Source: Clostridia bacterium (lineage in GTDB: Bacteria > Bacillota > Peptococcia > DRI-13 > SM3-B62). Taken from it: a DNA stretch of 64,000 nt. The notes under the pieces were generated by a model. The model ran no database searches, was not told the DNA's origin, and worked only from the letters and a program-made list of their open reading frames with translations. The stretch covers positions 1 to 64,000 of the forward strand of contig JAHDQS010000033.1 in the NCBI GenBank assembly GCA_018433675.1, read 5' to 3'. The stretch's first letter is position 1. Each line of letters starts with the position of its first letter. Both the position numbers and the translations under genes were made by a program. Below are positions 24,919-31,679 of this stretch, in pieces.

Positions 24919-25061
24919 GCATGGCTGACTCCGCTCCCTTTCCGCCCTATAGGCCGGGCCGTCGGCCGGGATTCGTCCCTTGCAACAAATCCCGGCTTTG
25001 TCCCCTTCCTTGTGGTCGCTCCCAAGGAGCTTTGCCGGCATGCTGTCAAATTATTATTTGA
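24919..25061 (-). other. GC-rich structured spacer between agrD and the biosynthetic operon
   Basis: This segment is clearly richer in G+C than the AT-rich flanks and full of dyads. A perfect 9-bp stem GCCGGGATT/AATCCCGGC spans about 24959-24992, and GCTCC-TTG-GGAGC lies about 25017-25030. No stem is followed by a U-run, so I do not call it a terminator. It may be a leader RNA, an attenuating structure or a remnant repeat element. Between it and the methyltransferase start there is a TATAAA-like -10 near 24911 without a good -35. Confidence 0.4.
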
Positions 25062-25193
25062 TCAAGCCAGTCCTGCGGGTTTTTTGGGTTCGTAATAACT
25101 ACATGCACACAAACAGGAATACGAACTCATACTACCCACAGTCACAAATATCACAGCCAGGAAAGGGACTAAGAATGCCGTAATTTTTTTCAC
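25062..25193 (-). CDS. agrD: AgrD-type cyclic lactone autoinducer precursor
   Basis: A 43-residue peptide starting at GTG 25193 behind an AAGGGGAG ribosome site at 25203-25210. It has a basic N-terminus (VKKITAF), a hydrophobic helix to about residue 20, a Ser/Cys-rich core (SYSCLCACSYY) and the tail YEPKKPAGLA. The tail matches the clostridial AgrD ending, where a five-residue thiolactone ring lies just before an aromatic/His-Glu/Gln-Pro motif followed by two charged residues and Pro. By that alignment the ring would be Cys29-Ala-Cys-Ser-Tyr33. Three cysteines (27, 29, 31) are unusual. It lies 110 bp downstream of agrB and has its own predicted promoter. Confidence 0.82.
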   Translation of the reverse strand: MKKITAFLVPFLAVIFVTVGSMSSYSCLCACSYYEPKKPAGLA

Positions 25194-25224
25194 TTCTGAA
25201 CACTCCCCTTCTTCTGTCAATTAC

Positions 25225-25292
25225 ATTGTATCTCAATAAAAAGAGAAATGTAATTTTTGGTATAAAAATGTCGATTCTTGGAGTGAAAATGT
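25225..25292 (-). promoter_or_regulatory. Putative AgrA-controlled promoter of agrD
   Basis: On the minus strand three copies of ACATTT occur at 25292-25287, 25271-25266 and 25251-25246, spaced 21 and 20 bp. That is the two-turn spacing at which LytTR regulators such as AgrA bind direct repeats. A -10 TACAAT follows at 25230-25225, with a poor -35 overlapped by the last repeat, as expected for an activator-dependent promoter. The segment also forms a TTACATT/AATGTAA dyad. Binding is inferred from geometry only. Confidence 0.45.
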
Positions 25293-25303
25293 TCACCTTT
25301 CCC

Positions 25304-25885
25304 TTATTTGATTTTACTGTCTAAAAACGGGATCACTGCCTTCCCTTGTCCTGTCTGTGATACGGCCTGAATAAAACCTCCCAATACGATCGATACGGCA
25401 ATACCTCTTAAGAAAAAGACTTCGGGAAAATACAAGGCAACCGTCAGAAACACCGCACTTGTCAAGGCAAATATTGTCGCAACAAACCTCTTCTTCCTTA
25501 CAATCAGAATAACGGAAAGAAGGGAAAGTACAACCAGAAGAATCAAAGCAAATGGTTCATCAAGGCTTTGAAAATGGAGAACCCGTGCTAAAAAAGAAGC
25601 GGGAACAAAGATAAACAAAGTAACTAAAAAGCAACGAAAATACGTCGTACAATGCGCTCCTCCCGTGTATGTCCTCAAGAGAAGAAACCCTACCATCACG
25701 AAAAAAGCGTAAAATGCAGTTCCCATCAAAAAAAATGAAGCCAAGAGTACCGCCAGGATTTCCAACCCTGTTCCCATTATTATACTGAGACCGTATTCCG
25801 CCTGGGCCTTTTCCTTTTCTTCAGCTTCCCTCCCTCGATACATCCGGACAATTATTCTATGAGAGATTTCCTCTAAGCTTGGCAT
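25304..25885 (-). CDS. agrB: AgrB accessory peptidase/processing protein
   Basis: A 193-residue membrane cysteine protease with about five or six hydrophobic segments. The catalytic pair is His78 and Cys85 in RTYTGGAHCTTYFRC, with the same 7-residue spacing as His77/Cys84 of the staphylococcal enzyme. AgrB trims AgrD and closes the thiolactone ring during export. The gene overlaps the 3' end of the kinase gene by 13 bp, and agrD follows. The C-terminal tail ends FLDSKIK. Confidence 0.92.
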   Translation of the reverse strand: MPSLEEISHRIIVRMYRGREAEEKEKAQAEYGLSIIMGTGLEILAVLLASFFLMGTAFYAFFVMVGFLLLRTYTGGAHCTTYFRCFLVTLFIFVPASFLARVLHFQSLDEPFALILLVVLSLLSVILIVRKKRFVATIFALTSAVFLTVALYFPEVFFLRGIAVSIVLGGFIQAVSQTGQGKAVIPFLDSKIK

Positions 25886-26772
25886 TGTTTCACATCCTTT
25901 AAAATATGTGTCGGGATTTGGATTTCCGTAATGAAATGCGTATCATTCATCTCGAATTTCACAATTCCTCCCATCTTCTTCACCAGGCGGGAGATTATCT
26001 TCAAACCGTGTCCGTGATCCCCTTCCTCCTTACTGGTAAAGCCTCCCTCTTCCAGTTTTTCCGGTGCGATTTTCTCCCCGGTATATGTATTCATCACGCA
26101 GAAAACGATATCACAGGGGTCGTCCTCTATGAAGAACTCTATTTCCTTTGGCTTCCCTTCTTCTACTTTTGACGTTGCTTCAATTGCATTATCAAAGACA
26201 TTCCCAAAAATAGAAACGAGGATAACCACATAATATGTCGGACAAGACAGTTCGACATTGCACTCATATTTAACCTCAATTTTCTTAGCCTTCGCGTCGC
26301 ATACCTTGGCATACAAAAGCAAATCCAGTTCCACTATTCCCGTATCGATATCATTACCGCTGATATCGATAACATCGGAATAGACAGAAACATATCTCTT
26401 GAGTTCATTTGTCTTGTCAAGTCCCGCCATCAGGGCGATGATAGTCAGATGGTTCCTTGAATCGTGATGGTGCTGGCGATATACCTGGTTCTGTTCTTCA
26501 ATATGTTGAATTCTCAGTTCATTCGCCTTGTATTCCTGTTCTTTTCTGCTCTTTTTGTACATACCCCTGCAAATCATCGCAGCGGTGAAATTCAAGGCAA
26601 AGATGAACATCCCCATTGAGAATTCAAATTGAAGCTCATTTTCGGGCTGAAAGAAATTATGCCTCGCCATGATGGTATTGTTAAAAAACACGCTCAACAG
26701 GATAAACTGCGAAGCAAAGATTAAAACAATCGCCTTGTAGTAATCCCTTGTCAACTCATTTAATATCTTCAT
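25873..26772 (-). CDS. agrC: AgrC-like GHKL sensor histidine kinase with a reduced sensor domain
   Basis: A 299-residue HPK10-type kinase. Only two membrane segments (about residues 13-31 and 50-70) precede the cytoplasmic part, whereas AgrC receptors normally have six. The phospho-acceptor is in HHHDSRNHLT (residues 101-110; probably His103). The GHKL ATPase shows the N-box FGNVFDNAIEA, a G-box region GGFTSKEEGDHGHGLKII, and the final ITEIQIP strand. The gene overlaps the preceding sensor-like gene by 17 bp. The missing membrane segments are probably supplied by the five separate sensor-like proteins upstream. Confidence 0.85.
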   Translation of the reverse strand: MKILNELTRDYYKAIVLIFASQFILLSVFFNNTIMARHNFFQPENELQFEFSMGMFIFALNFTAAMICRGMYKKSRKEQEYKANELRIQHIEEQNQVYRQHHHDSRNHLTIIALMAGLDKTNELKRYVSVYSDVIDISGNDIDTGIVELDLLLYAKVCDAKAKKIEVKYECNVELSCPTYYVVILVSIFGNVFDNAIEATSKVEEGKPKEIEFFIEDDPCDIVFCVMNTYTGEKIAPEKLEEGGFTSKEEGDHGHGLKIISRLVKKMGGIVKFEMNDTHFITEIQIPTHILKDVKQCQA

Positions 26773-27238
26773 TTTTCTCTTCCCTCGAAAATATTGCTAT
26801 TCTCTTCTTGTGAAGAAAAACGGAGAGCATAATCAGGAGCATTATTTGTATTGAAAAACTAAAAAGAATCAGTGTTTCATTGCTGAATATTACGTCAAAT
26901 CCTTTATTAAATACAATCTCCCACACCTTTAATGACGTATATTCAACCATCAACTGTACCATTCCTGTAAGAAAAGAACTGGCAATAGCCTCCATGATTC
27001 CAGTTACCTTGTTTAAATAAATCACTACTCCCAGCATTCCATAATAACACAATAAATGCACCATTATGTTGCCAAGATAAGGACGTATTAACCCCATTGT
27101 CGCCCCTGTGATAATACCTACCCCCAGTAGTTTCCCCCATCCTATCCTTTCCCCAGCAAAGGCAAAAGCTATACTCGCTAAAACCAGAGCTTCTGGAATT
27201 GAATAAATACAGATTTCCGATAAACTCAATTCAATCAT
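26756..27238 (-). CDS. AgrC sensor-domain-like membrane protein, copy 1
   Basis: A 160-residue hydrophobic protein with about five membrane segments and a basic C-terminus (KKRIAIFSREEK). The N-terminal YSIPEALVLASIAFAFAGE and the internal LIRPYLGNI recur in four neighbouring paralogs. It is the most diverged copy. Its stop overlaps the kinase start by 17 bp, suggesting that it and the two-helix kinase were once one polypeptide or are made in fixed ratio. The resemblance to the N-terminal half of clostridial AgrC receptors is by pattern. No enzymatic motif is visible. Confidence 0.7.
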   Translation of the reverse strand: MIELSLSEICIYSIPEALVLASIAFAFAGERIGWGKLLGVGIITGATMGLIRPYLGNIMVHLLCYYGMLGVVIYLNKVTGIMEAIASSFLTGMVQLMVEYTSLKVWEIVFNKGFDVIFSNETLILFSFSIQIMLLIMLSVFLHKKRIAIFSREEKNEDIK

Positions 27239-27277
27239 GACACACCTACTTTCTAAATATGATTAATAAGTGCTGTT

Positions 27278-27784
27278 TCAAGCAGATTCTGTTTTATTAT
27301 TATCATCCTCCTGTTCTATTAAATCTGATTTTGGAAAGATCGCTATCTTCCGCACATTAAGAAACACAGAAAGTATAATTGCTACTGTCATTTTCGATAG
27401 GAACGAAAGAAACATTGTCTTTTCTTCTACAAAAATCATATTTCGATTTAACCCCCAAAAAACTTCTAACAGTGTAAAATTAATGGTCTCAAGCATTACA
27501 CAAATCGCACCACTCAAACAGGATGCTACAAAACTCTCAACCAAACTCGCCGCTTTGCTCACATAAAGCATTATTGTCATAATCAAATAATACAGAAAGA
27601 CGTTTTGTACAATACTCCCAAGGTACGGGCGAAGAGTCACTGTTATCAGCGAGGTCGGTAATGCTACCAATAAAACTTTCCTCCATTTGAGCTTTGCCCC
27701 GGCCAAGGCAAAAGCAATGGTTGTTACCACAATCGCCTCAGGAATTGAATAAATCAATACCTGATAGATATTCAGTACCCTCAT
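27278..27784 (-). CDS. AgrC sensor-domain-like membrane protein, copy 2
   Basis: A 168-residue paralog of the neighbouring proteins: N-terminus MRVLNIYQVLIYSIPEAIV, a conserved TLRPYLGSIVQN loop, four or five membrane segments and the tail VRKIAIFPKSDL. It is nearly identical to copy 3 over the first 100 residues, including at the DNA level, so the duplication is recent. The C-terminal third differs. It may be an alternative peptide-sensing subunit for the shared kinase; this is inference. Confidence 0.7.
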   Translation of the reverse strand: MRVLNIYQVLIYSIPEAIVVTTIAFALAGAKLKWRKVLLVALPTSLITVTLRPYLGSIVQNVFLYYLIMTIMLYVSKAASLVESFVASCLSGAICVMLETINFTLLEVFWGLNRNMIFVEEKTMFLSFLSKMTVAIILSVFLNVRKIAIFPKSDLIEQEDDNNKTESA

Positions 27785-27828
27785 TATTCACCTTCTTTCT
27801 TTGTTTTGCTGAGAAATTTCCAAAAGCA

Positions 27829-28326
27829 TCAGCATTTTTTGTTATCATCCCCCTGTTCTGCTAAATCTTTCTTCGGAAAGATCGATATCTTCCGCTTGTT
27901 AAGAAATACAGATAATATGATTGCTATTGTCATTTGTGACAAGAATACAAGAAATACTGTTTTTTCATTCGCAAAAACTACATCAAAATTTATCCCAAAA
28001 AAAGCATCCAATACTGTAAAATTAATAGTTTCAAGCATTACATAAATCGCACCACTCACAGAGGATCCTACGAAACTCTCAACTAAACTAGCCGCTTTGC
28101 TAACATATAGCATTATTGTAATAATTAAATAGTACAGTAAGATGTTTTGTACAATGCTCCCAAGGTACGGGCGAAGAGTCACTGTTATCAGCGAGGTCGG
28201 TAATGCTACCAGTAAAACTTTCCTCCATTTGAGCTTTGCACCGACCAAAGCAAAAGCAATGGTTGTAATCACAATTGCCTCAGGAATTGAATAAATCAAT
28301 ACCTGATAGATATTCAGCACCCTCAT
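27829..28326 (-). CDS. AgrC sensor-domain-like membrane protein, copy 3
   Basis: A 165-residue paralog. Its N-terminal 100 residues are almost those of copy 2, while its last 28 residues (from the FLNKRKISIFPKKDLAEQ segment to KKC) are identical to those of copy 4, making it a mosaic. It has four or five membrane segments and a basic cytoplasmic tail. The gene is separated by about 44 bp from each neighbour, and those spacers are near-identical to each other. It belongs to the agr operon by position and spacing. Confidence 0.7.
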   Translation of the reverse strand: MRVLNIYQVLIYSIPEAIVITTIAFALVGAKLKWRKVLLVALPTSLITVTLRPYLGSIVQNILLYYLIITIMLYVSKAASLVESFVGSSVSGAIYVMLETINFTVLDAFFGINFDVVFANEKTVFLVFLSQMTIAIILSVFLNKRKISIFPKKDLAEQGDDNKKC

Positions 28327-28370
28327 TATTCACCTTCTTTCCTTGTTTTCACGGGAACTTTCCAAAACCA

Positions 28371-28868
28371 TCAGCATTTTTTGTTATCATCCCCCTGTTC
28401 TGCTAAATCTTTCTTCGGAAAAATCGATATCTTCCGTTTGTTAAGAAATACGGAAAAGATTATTACTACCGCAATCTGTGTTAAAAAAGTAATGAACCTT
28501 ATTCTTTCATCCGTAAGAACTGACTCGTAATTAATTCCGAAAAATGCGCAATGCATCCTTATGTTGATGTTTTCCAACGCACAATAGAACGCTCCCGCCA
28601 GGATTGTCCCTGCAATACTTTCAATCAATCCCGCTACTTTGTTTAAACGAAGTAAAATAATAATTAGGACGTAGTAAACAAATGCATTCATCATCATGCT
28701 TCCAAGATGAGGTCTTAGCTGCACAATAATCAACGCTGACGGCACTGCTACCAAGATTACCTTTTTCCACTTAAGTTCCGCTCCGGCCAGGGGAAAAATC
28801 ATCGTAGTAAATACAATGGCTTCCGGGATTGAATAGATTAAAGTTTGCAATAGGGTTAACTTTATCAT
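28371..28868 (-). CDS. AgrC sensor-domain-like membrane protein, copy 4
   Basis: A 165-residue paralog with a distinct N-terminus (MIKLTLLQTLIYSIPEAIV) and middle (QLRPHLGSMMMNAF), but the same C-terminal tail as copy 3. Its ATG overlaps the stop of copy 5 by 4 bp. The middle region, where peptide contact would be expected in an AgrC receptor, is the part that differs most from the other copies. Confidence 0.7.
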   Translation of the reverse strand: MIKLTLLQTLIYSIPEAIVFTTMIFPLAGAELKWKKVILVAVPSALIIVQLRPHLGSMMMNAFVYYVLIIILLRLNKVAGLIESIAGTILAGAFYCALENINIRMHCAFFGINYESVLTDERIRFITFLTQIAVVIIFSVFLNKRKISIFPKKDLAEQGDDNKKC

Positions 28869-29338
28869 GATACCTCCTTGTTTTTCGGGAAAATCGATAT
28901 CTTCCGCTTGTTGAGAAATACAGAAATCAAAGTTACTATTGTGAATTCTATTAAGAATATGAGATATGCTCTTTTTCCATCGGCAAATACGGCATCAAAA
29001 TCTATTCCAAAAAAAGCTTCCAATGCTAGAAAGTAAATAATCTCATTCATAAGATAAATACCGCCGGTCAAGCCTGCACTTGCAAAACTTTCAAGAAACC
29101 CTGCAGTTTTAGTAATATAAAGCATTAAAGCCAAAAGAGAATAATACAGAATGGCATTTGCCGATATACTGCTTAGATACGGACGAAGAGTCACTGTTAT
29201 CAGCGATGTTGGAATTGCTACCAAAAGAACCTTCTTCCACTGCAACTTTGCTCCGGCCAAAGCGAAAGCAATGGTTGTTACCACGATCGCCTCAGGAATT
29301 GAATACATCAATACCTGATAGATGTTCAATACCCTCAT
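28865..29338 (-). CDS. AgrC sensor-domain-like membrane protein, copy 5
   Basis: A 157-residue paralog, the first after the response-regulator gene (3-bp gap). The N-terminus MRVLNIYQVLMYSIPEAIV and TLRPYLSSISAN match copies 2 and 3. The central membrane region diverges, and the tail is FLNKRKISIFPKNKEVS. Like its neighbours it has no catalytic motif and about five membrane segments. Its position makes it the most strongly expressed copy if the operon is read from the agrA promoter. Confidence 0.7.
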   Translation of the reverse strand: MRVLNIYQVLMYSIPEAIVVTTIAFALAGAKLQWKKVLLVAIPTSLITVTLRPYLSSISANAILYYSLLALMLYITKTAGFLESFASAGLTGGIYLMNEIIYFLALEAFFGIDFDAVFADGKRAYLIFLIEFTIVTLISVFLNKRKISIFPKNKEVS

Positions 29339-29341
29339 TAT

Positions 29342-30091
29342 TCACCTTCCTTCCTTGTTTGTTGAGGCTATCTCTTCCTTCGCCGCATTTTTTGCCTTAA
29401 TTCTTGCACGAAAATCTTCATATCTCCATTTCGACAAAAAAGCACTGTAATTCTTATTCTTGAATATCACCTCGTAAGAACTTCTGTTAAAAGGTCTGAT
29501 GGTATTGACCTTATTGATATTGACGAGAAACGAGCGGCTTGTTTTGAAGAACTTGTCCATATCCAGTATTTCCTCGACCTGTCCAAGGGTGTAGTCCGAA
29601 ACAAATTCCTCATCTTCCGTGTAGACTTTCGTCTTTTTGTAAAAGGCTTCGACAGAGTAGAGGTCCCGTTCGCGCACCATAACTATCTCTTTCCCCACTT
29701 TGAACTCTATAGACTTCTCTCCGATGATTAGTCTTTTCCTCAGCCTATTCAATGTTTTAATCAGCCTCTCTTCGTCGAAAGGCTTATGAATATAATCGGC
29801 CGCGTAGAGTTCTACGGCGTCTCTGATGAATTCCTCGTGTGCCGTAATAAAGATGAACTCTGTCTCGGGCAAGCTTTCCCTGACTGCTTTGACTACTTCG
29901 AGCCCTGTCATCCCCGGCATAAAAATATCAACAAGGGCGATTTCATGCTTGATTCTTTTAATCGTCTTGAGGAACTCCGCTCCCGTCTCGCATGAGGCAA
30001 CCACTTCGAAATCTTCAAACGAAGATACTATTTTCACAATTTGCCTTCTCAATAATTCCTCATCTTCAGCTATTACGACCCTTAATGCCAT
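29342..30091 (-). CDS. agrA: AgrA-type LytTR response regulator
   Basis: A 249-residue regulator. The receiver domain (about 1-120) carries the acidic pair Glu9/Asp10, phospho-acceptor Asp55 in IALVDIFMPGMTG, and the conserved Lys in YIHKPFDEERL. The C-terminal LytTR DNA-binding domain (about 130-237) shows RERDLYSVEAFYKKTKVY and FFKTSRSFLVNINKVNTI. It would be phosphorylated by the AgrC-like kinase and bind direct repeats about 21 bp apart. Such repeats are seen upstream of agrD. It is the first gene of the agr operon, behind a good SigA promoter. Confidence 0.9.
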   Translation of the reverse strand: MALRVVIAEDEELLRRQIVKIVSSFEDFEVVASCETGAEFLKTIKRIKHEIALVDIFMPGMTGLEVVKAVRESLPETEFIFITAHEEFIRDAVELYAADYIHKPFDEERLIKTLNRLRKRLIIGEKSIEFKVGKEIVMVRERDLYSVEAFYKKTKVYTEDEEFVSDYTLGQVEEILDMDKFFKTSRSFLVNINKVNTIRPFNRSSYEVIFKNKNYSAFLSKWRYEDFRARIKAKNAAKEEIASTNKEGR

Positions 30092-30255
30092 AATTTCATC
30101 TCCCTTGAAAATGTATTTCTTCAGGATGAAAAAGCGCCGTTGCCCGACGCGTTTTAGTAGTCCCCGGCTTATTTGGATTCCGCACCGGTATATGTATAAT
30201 CAATATCGCTTCAGCAGTAACGCGACACTATGTAGTATAGCTGGGCCATATTTAT

Positions 30256-30284
30256 ATAATATCTTGATTTTTATTAATAGTCAA
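30256..30284 (-). promoter_or_regulatory. SigA-type promoter of the agr operon
   Basis: On the minus strand TTGACT (30284-30279), a 17-bp spacer and TATTAT (30261-30256). The predicted transcript starts near 30249, leaving a leader of about 158 nt before agrA. It lies just downstream of the chemoreceptor-like gene. Confidence 0.65.
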
Positions 30285-30314
30285 ATAAAATGCTTTTTGT
30301 GCGTTTTTTATAAA

Positions 30315-31145
30315 TTATACTGTTAATTCTCCCGCAGAAGAAAGAAGTTTGTCGGTAAGCTTGACTAAATCGTCGAGAAGTAAATTAATAGATTGTAATT
30401 TTTCCGCTTGTCCATTTGAAATTCTACTGACAACGTTTGCGGCGGAAACACTCGTTTTTATAGCTTCTTTGATTTTCCCAATAATAGCTTCAATTTCCCC
30501 AGTGGATTGACTTGTCATACCCGAAAGGTTACGCACTTCGTTGGCAACCACATTGAAGCCCCTCCCCATTTCACCGGCCCGGGCTGCCTCAATCGAGGCG
30601 TTAAGACCAATTAGGTTGGTCTGTTTAGCAATTTGTCTTACTACTTCAAGGATACCTGCCGTTTCTTTTACCTGAGTATCAGCATCATCGGATACGTCTT
30701 TCATTTCCTGGCTTGTTGCCGAAAGCTCTTGCGCTTCGGCCGCTATTTCCTGCATGGTGGCTTGGATATTGTGCAGGGCTCCCTCTAGTTCTTTAGCTAT
30801 TCCTACAAGGTTATCCCTGCGCTGTGTATTTTCCGAAACCCCCATTCCGCCGATGACCTCTCCCGCTTCGTTAAAAATTGGAATTCCCACCGCTATATAA
30901 GGTACACCGTAAAGACCGGCATCAATCTCCTGCACCACTCTCCGTTTCTCCCGCATTGCGATATATGCGGCGGTTCCTTCCTTAACAGGGTCTCTGGCTT
31001 TTGCTTTGAGATCCAATGTTTCCGCAGGTATATACAGCAGCCATTTCTCACAGTCGCAAACAGCAACTCCTAAATCAGCCTGGGTAAATTGATTAATCAG
31101 GGGAGCAACCTTCAAAATATAATCGAGCATGGTTAGTTCGCCCAT
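30315..31145 (-). CDS. Soluble methyl-accepting chemotaxis-type protein
   Basis: A 276-residue protein without membrane segments. The N-terminal 125 residues form a ligand-sensing domain of the PAS/GAF-like kind found in short clostridial MCPs ([32 protein letters not shown]). The rest is an MCP signalling hairpin whose tip reads [27 protein letters not shown], with the VANEVRNLS segment following. It would signal through CheA in the cytoplasm. Strong AAGGAGG ribosome site. No che genes are nearby. It sits upstream of the agr operon, and a functional link is not evident. Confidence 0.85.
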   Translation of the reverse strand: MGELTMLDYILKVAPLINQFTQADLGVAVCDCEKWLLYIPAETLDLKAKARDPVKEGTAAYIAMREKRRVVQEIDAGLYGVPYIAVGIPIFNEAGEVIGGMGVSENTQRRDNLVGIAKELEGALHNIQATMQEIAAEAQELSATSQEMKDVSDDADTQVKETAGILEVVRQIAKQTNLIGLNASIEAARAGEMGRGFNVVANEVRNLSGMTSQSTGEIEAIIGKIKEAIKTSVSAANVVSRISNGQAEKLQSINLLLDDLVKLTDKLLSSAGELTV

Positions 31146-31267
31146 TAAAAAACCCTCCTTACATTAATCAGGCTTACCTGTACAGATTGTATTTAATTCT
31201 AAATTCCGAATTTTTATATTATATCCTTTTTTACTATTATACCATTATTAATTCGGTTTGTAATTGA

Positions 31268-31312
31268 TAAAAAAAAAGGAGAGTATCTCATTTCATAATG
31301 AGACTTCTCCTT
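31268..31312 (-). terminator. Terminator of the first acetoin-type dehydrogenase operon
   Basis: The dyad AAGGAGA/TCTCCTT, extended by TCTCATT/AATGAGA, lies between 31277 and 31312. On the minus strand it is followed by a run of nine T residues (31276-31268). It sits 14 bp beyond the stop of the DUF6506 gene. Confidence 0.85.
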
Positions 31313-31325
31313 GTATAACGTTCCT

Positions 31326-31631
31326 TTACTTAAACAATTCATCCCCGCTTCTATTTTCCAGTCCGGGATGTATATCGAAGTGCACAACTCCCACCGCGGC
31401 TTTACCTGCAACCGCCATTTTTACCGCTGCTGTCCCTTCAATGCCGAATCCTCCACATAATTCTATTGCCGCTATCCCTTCATCCACCAGCTTCCGGGCG
31501 GTTTTTACCGCCTCATTGTAATCCTTAACGCCAACAGTAGTCAAGGAAACCGCTTTCGTATCGATTACGGCTTGGTCCTTTGCCGGATCAGCCTCAGGTG
31601 CTAAAAACATAAAAGCCGCTTTTAAAGCCAT
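31326..31631 (-). CDS. DUF6506 family protein
   Basis: A 101-residue soluble protein recognised as DUF6506: the pattern is MALKAAFMFLAPEADP, TTVGVKDYNEAVKTARKLVDEG, AIELCGGFGIEG and VGVVHFDIHPG. The family has no established biochemical role. Here it is the last gene of the operon with E1, E2 and AcoX genes, before a strong terminator, so a part in processing the dehydrogenase substrate or product is possible. Confidence 0.75.
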   Translation of the reverse strand: MALKAAFMFLAPEADPAKDQAVIDTKAVSLTTVGVKDYNEAVKTARKLVDEGIAAIELCGGFGIEGTAAVKMAVAGKAAVGVVHFDIHPGLENRSGDELFK

Positions 31632-31679
31632 CCTTCATCCTCCCTATCTCGATATTTTATGGTTTTGCTCATATATATG

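Noticed and set aside
24825-24920. A consensus promoter or AgrA repeat for the biosynthetic operon
   Set aside because: Only a TATAAA-like -10 is visible; there is no matching -35 and no ACATTT-type repeat pair. I left the promoter uncalled.
27239-28370. Additional AgrD-like peptides between the sensor paralogs
   Set aside because: The spacers are only 39-44 bp and encode no Cys-containing peptide. Only one precursor was found, downstream of agrB.
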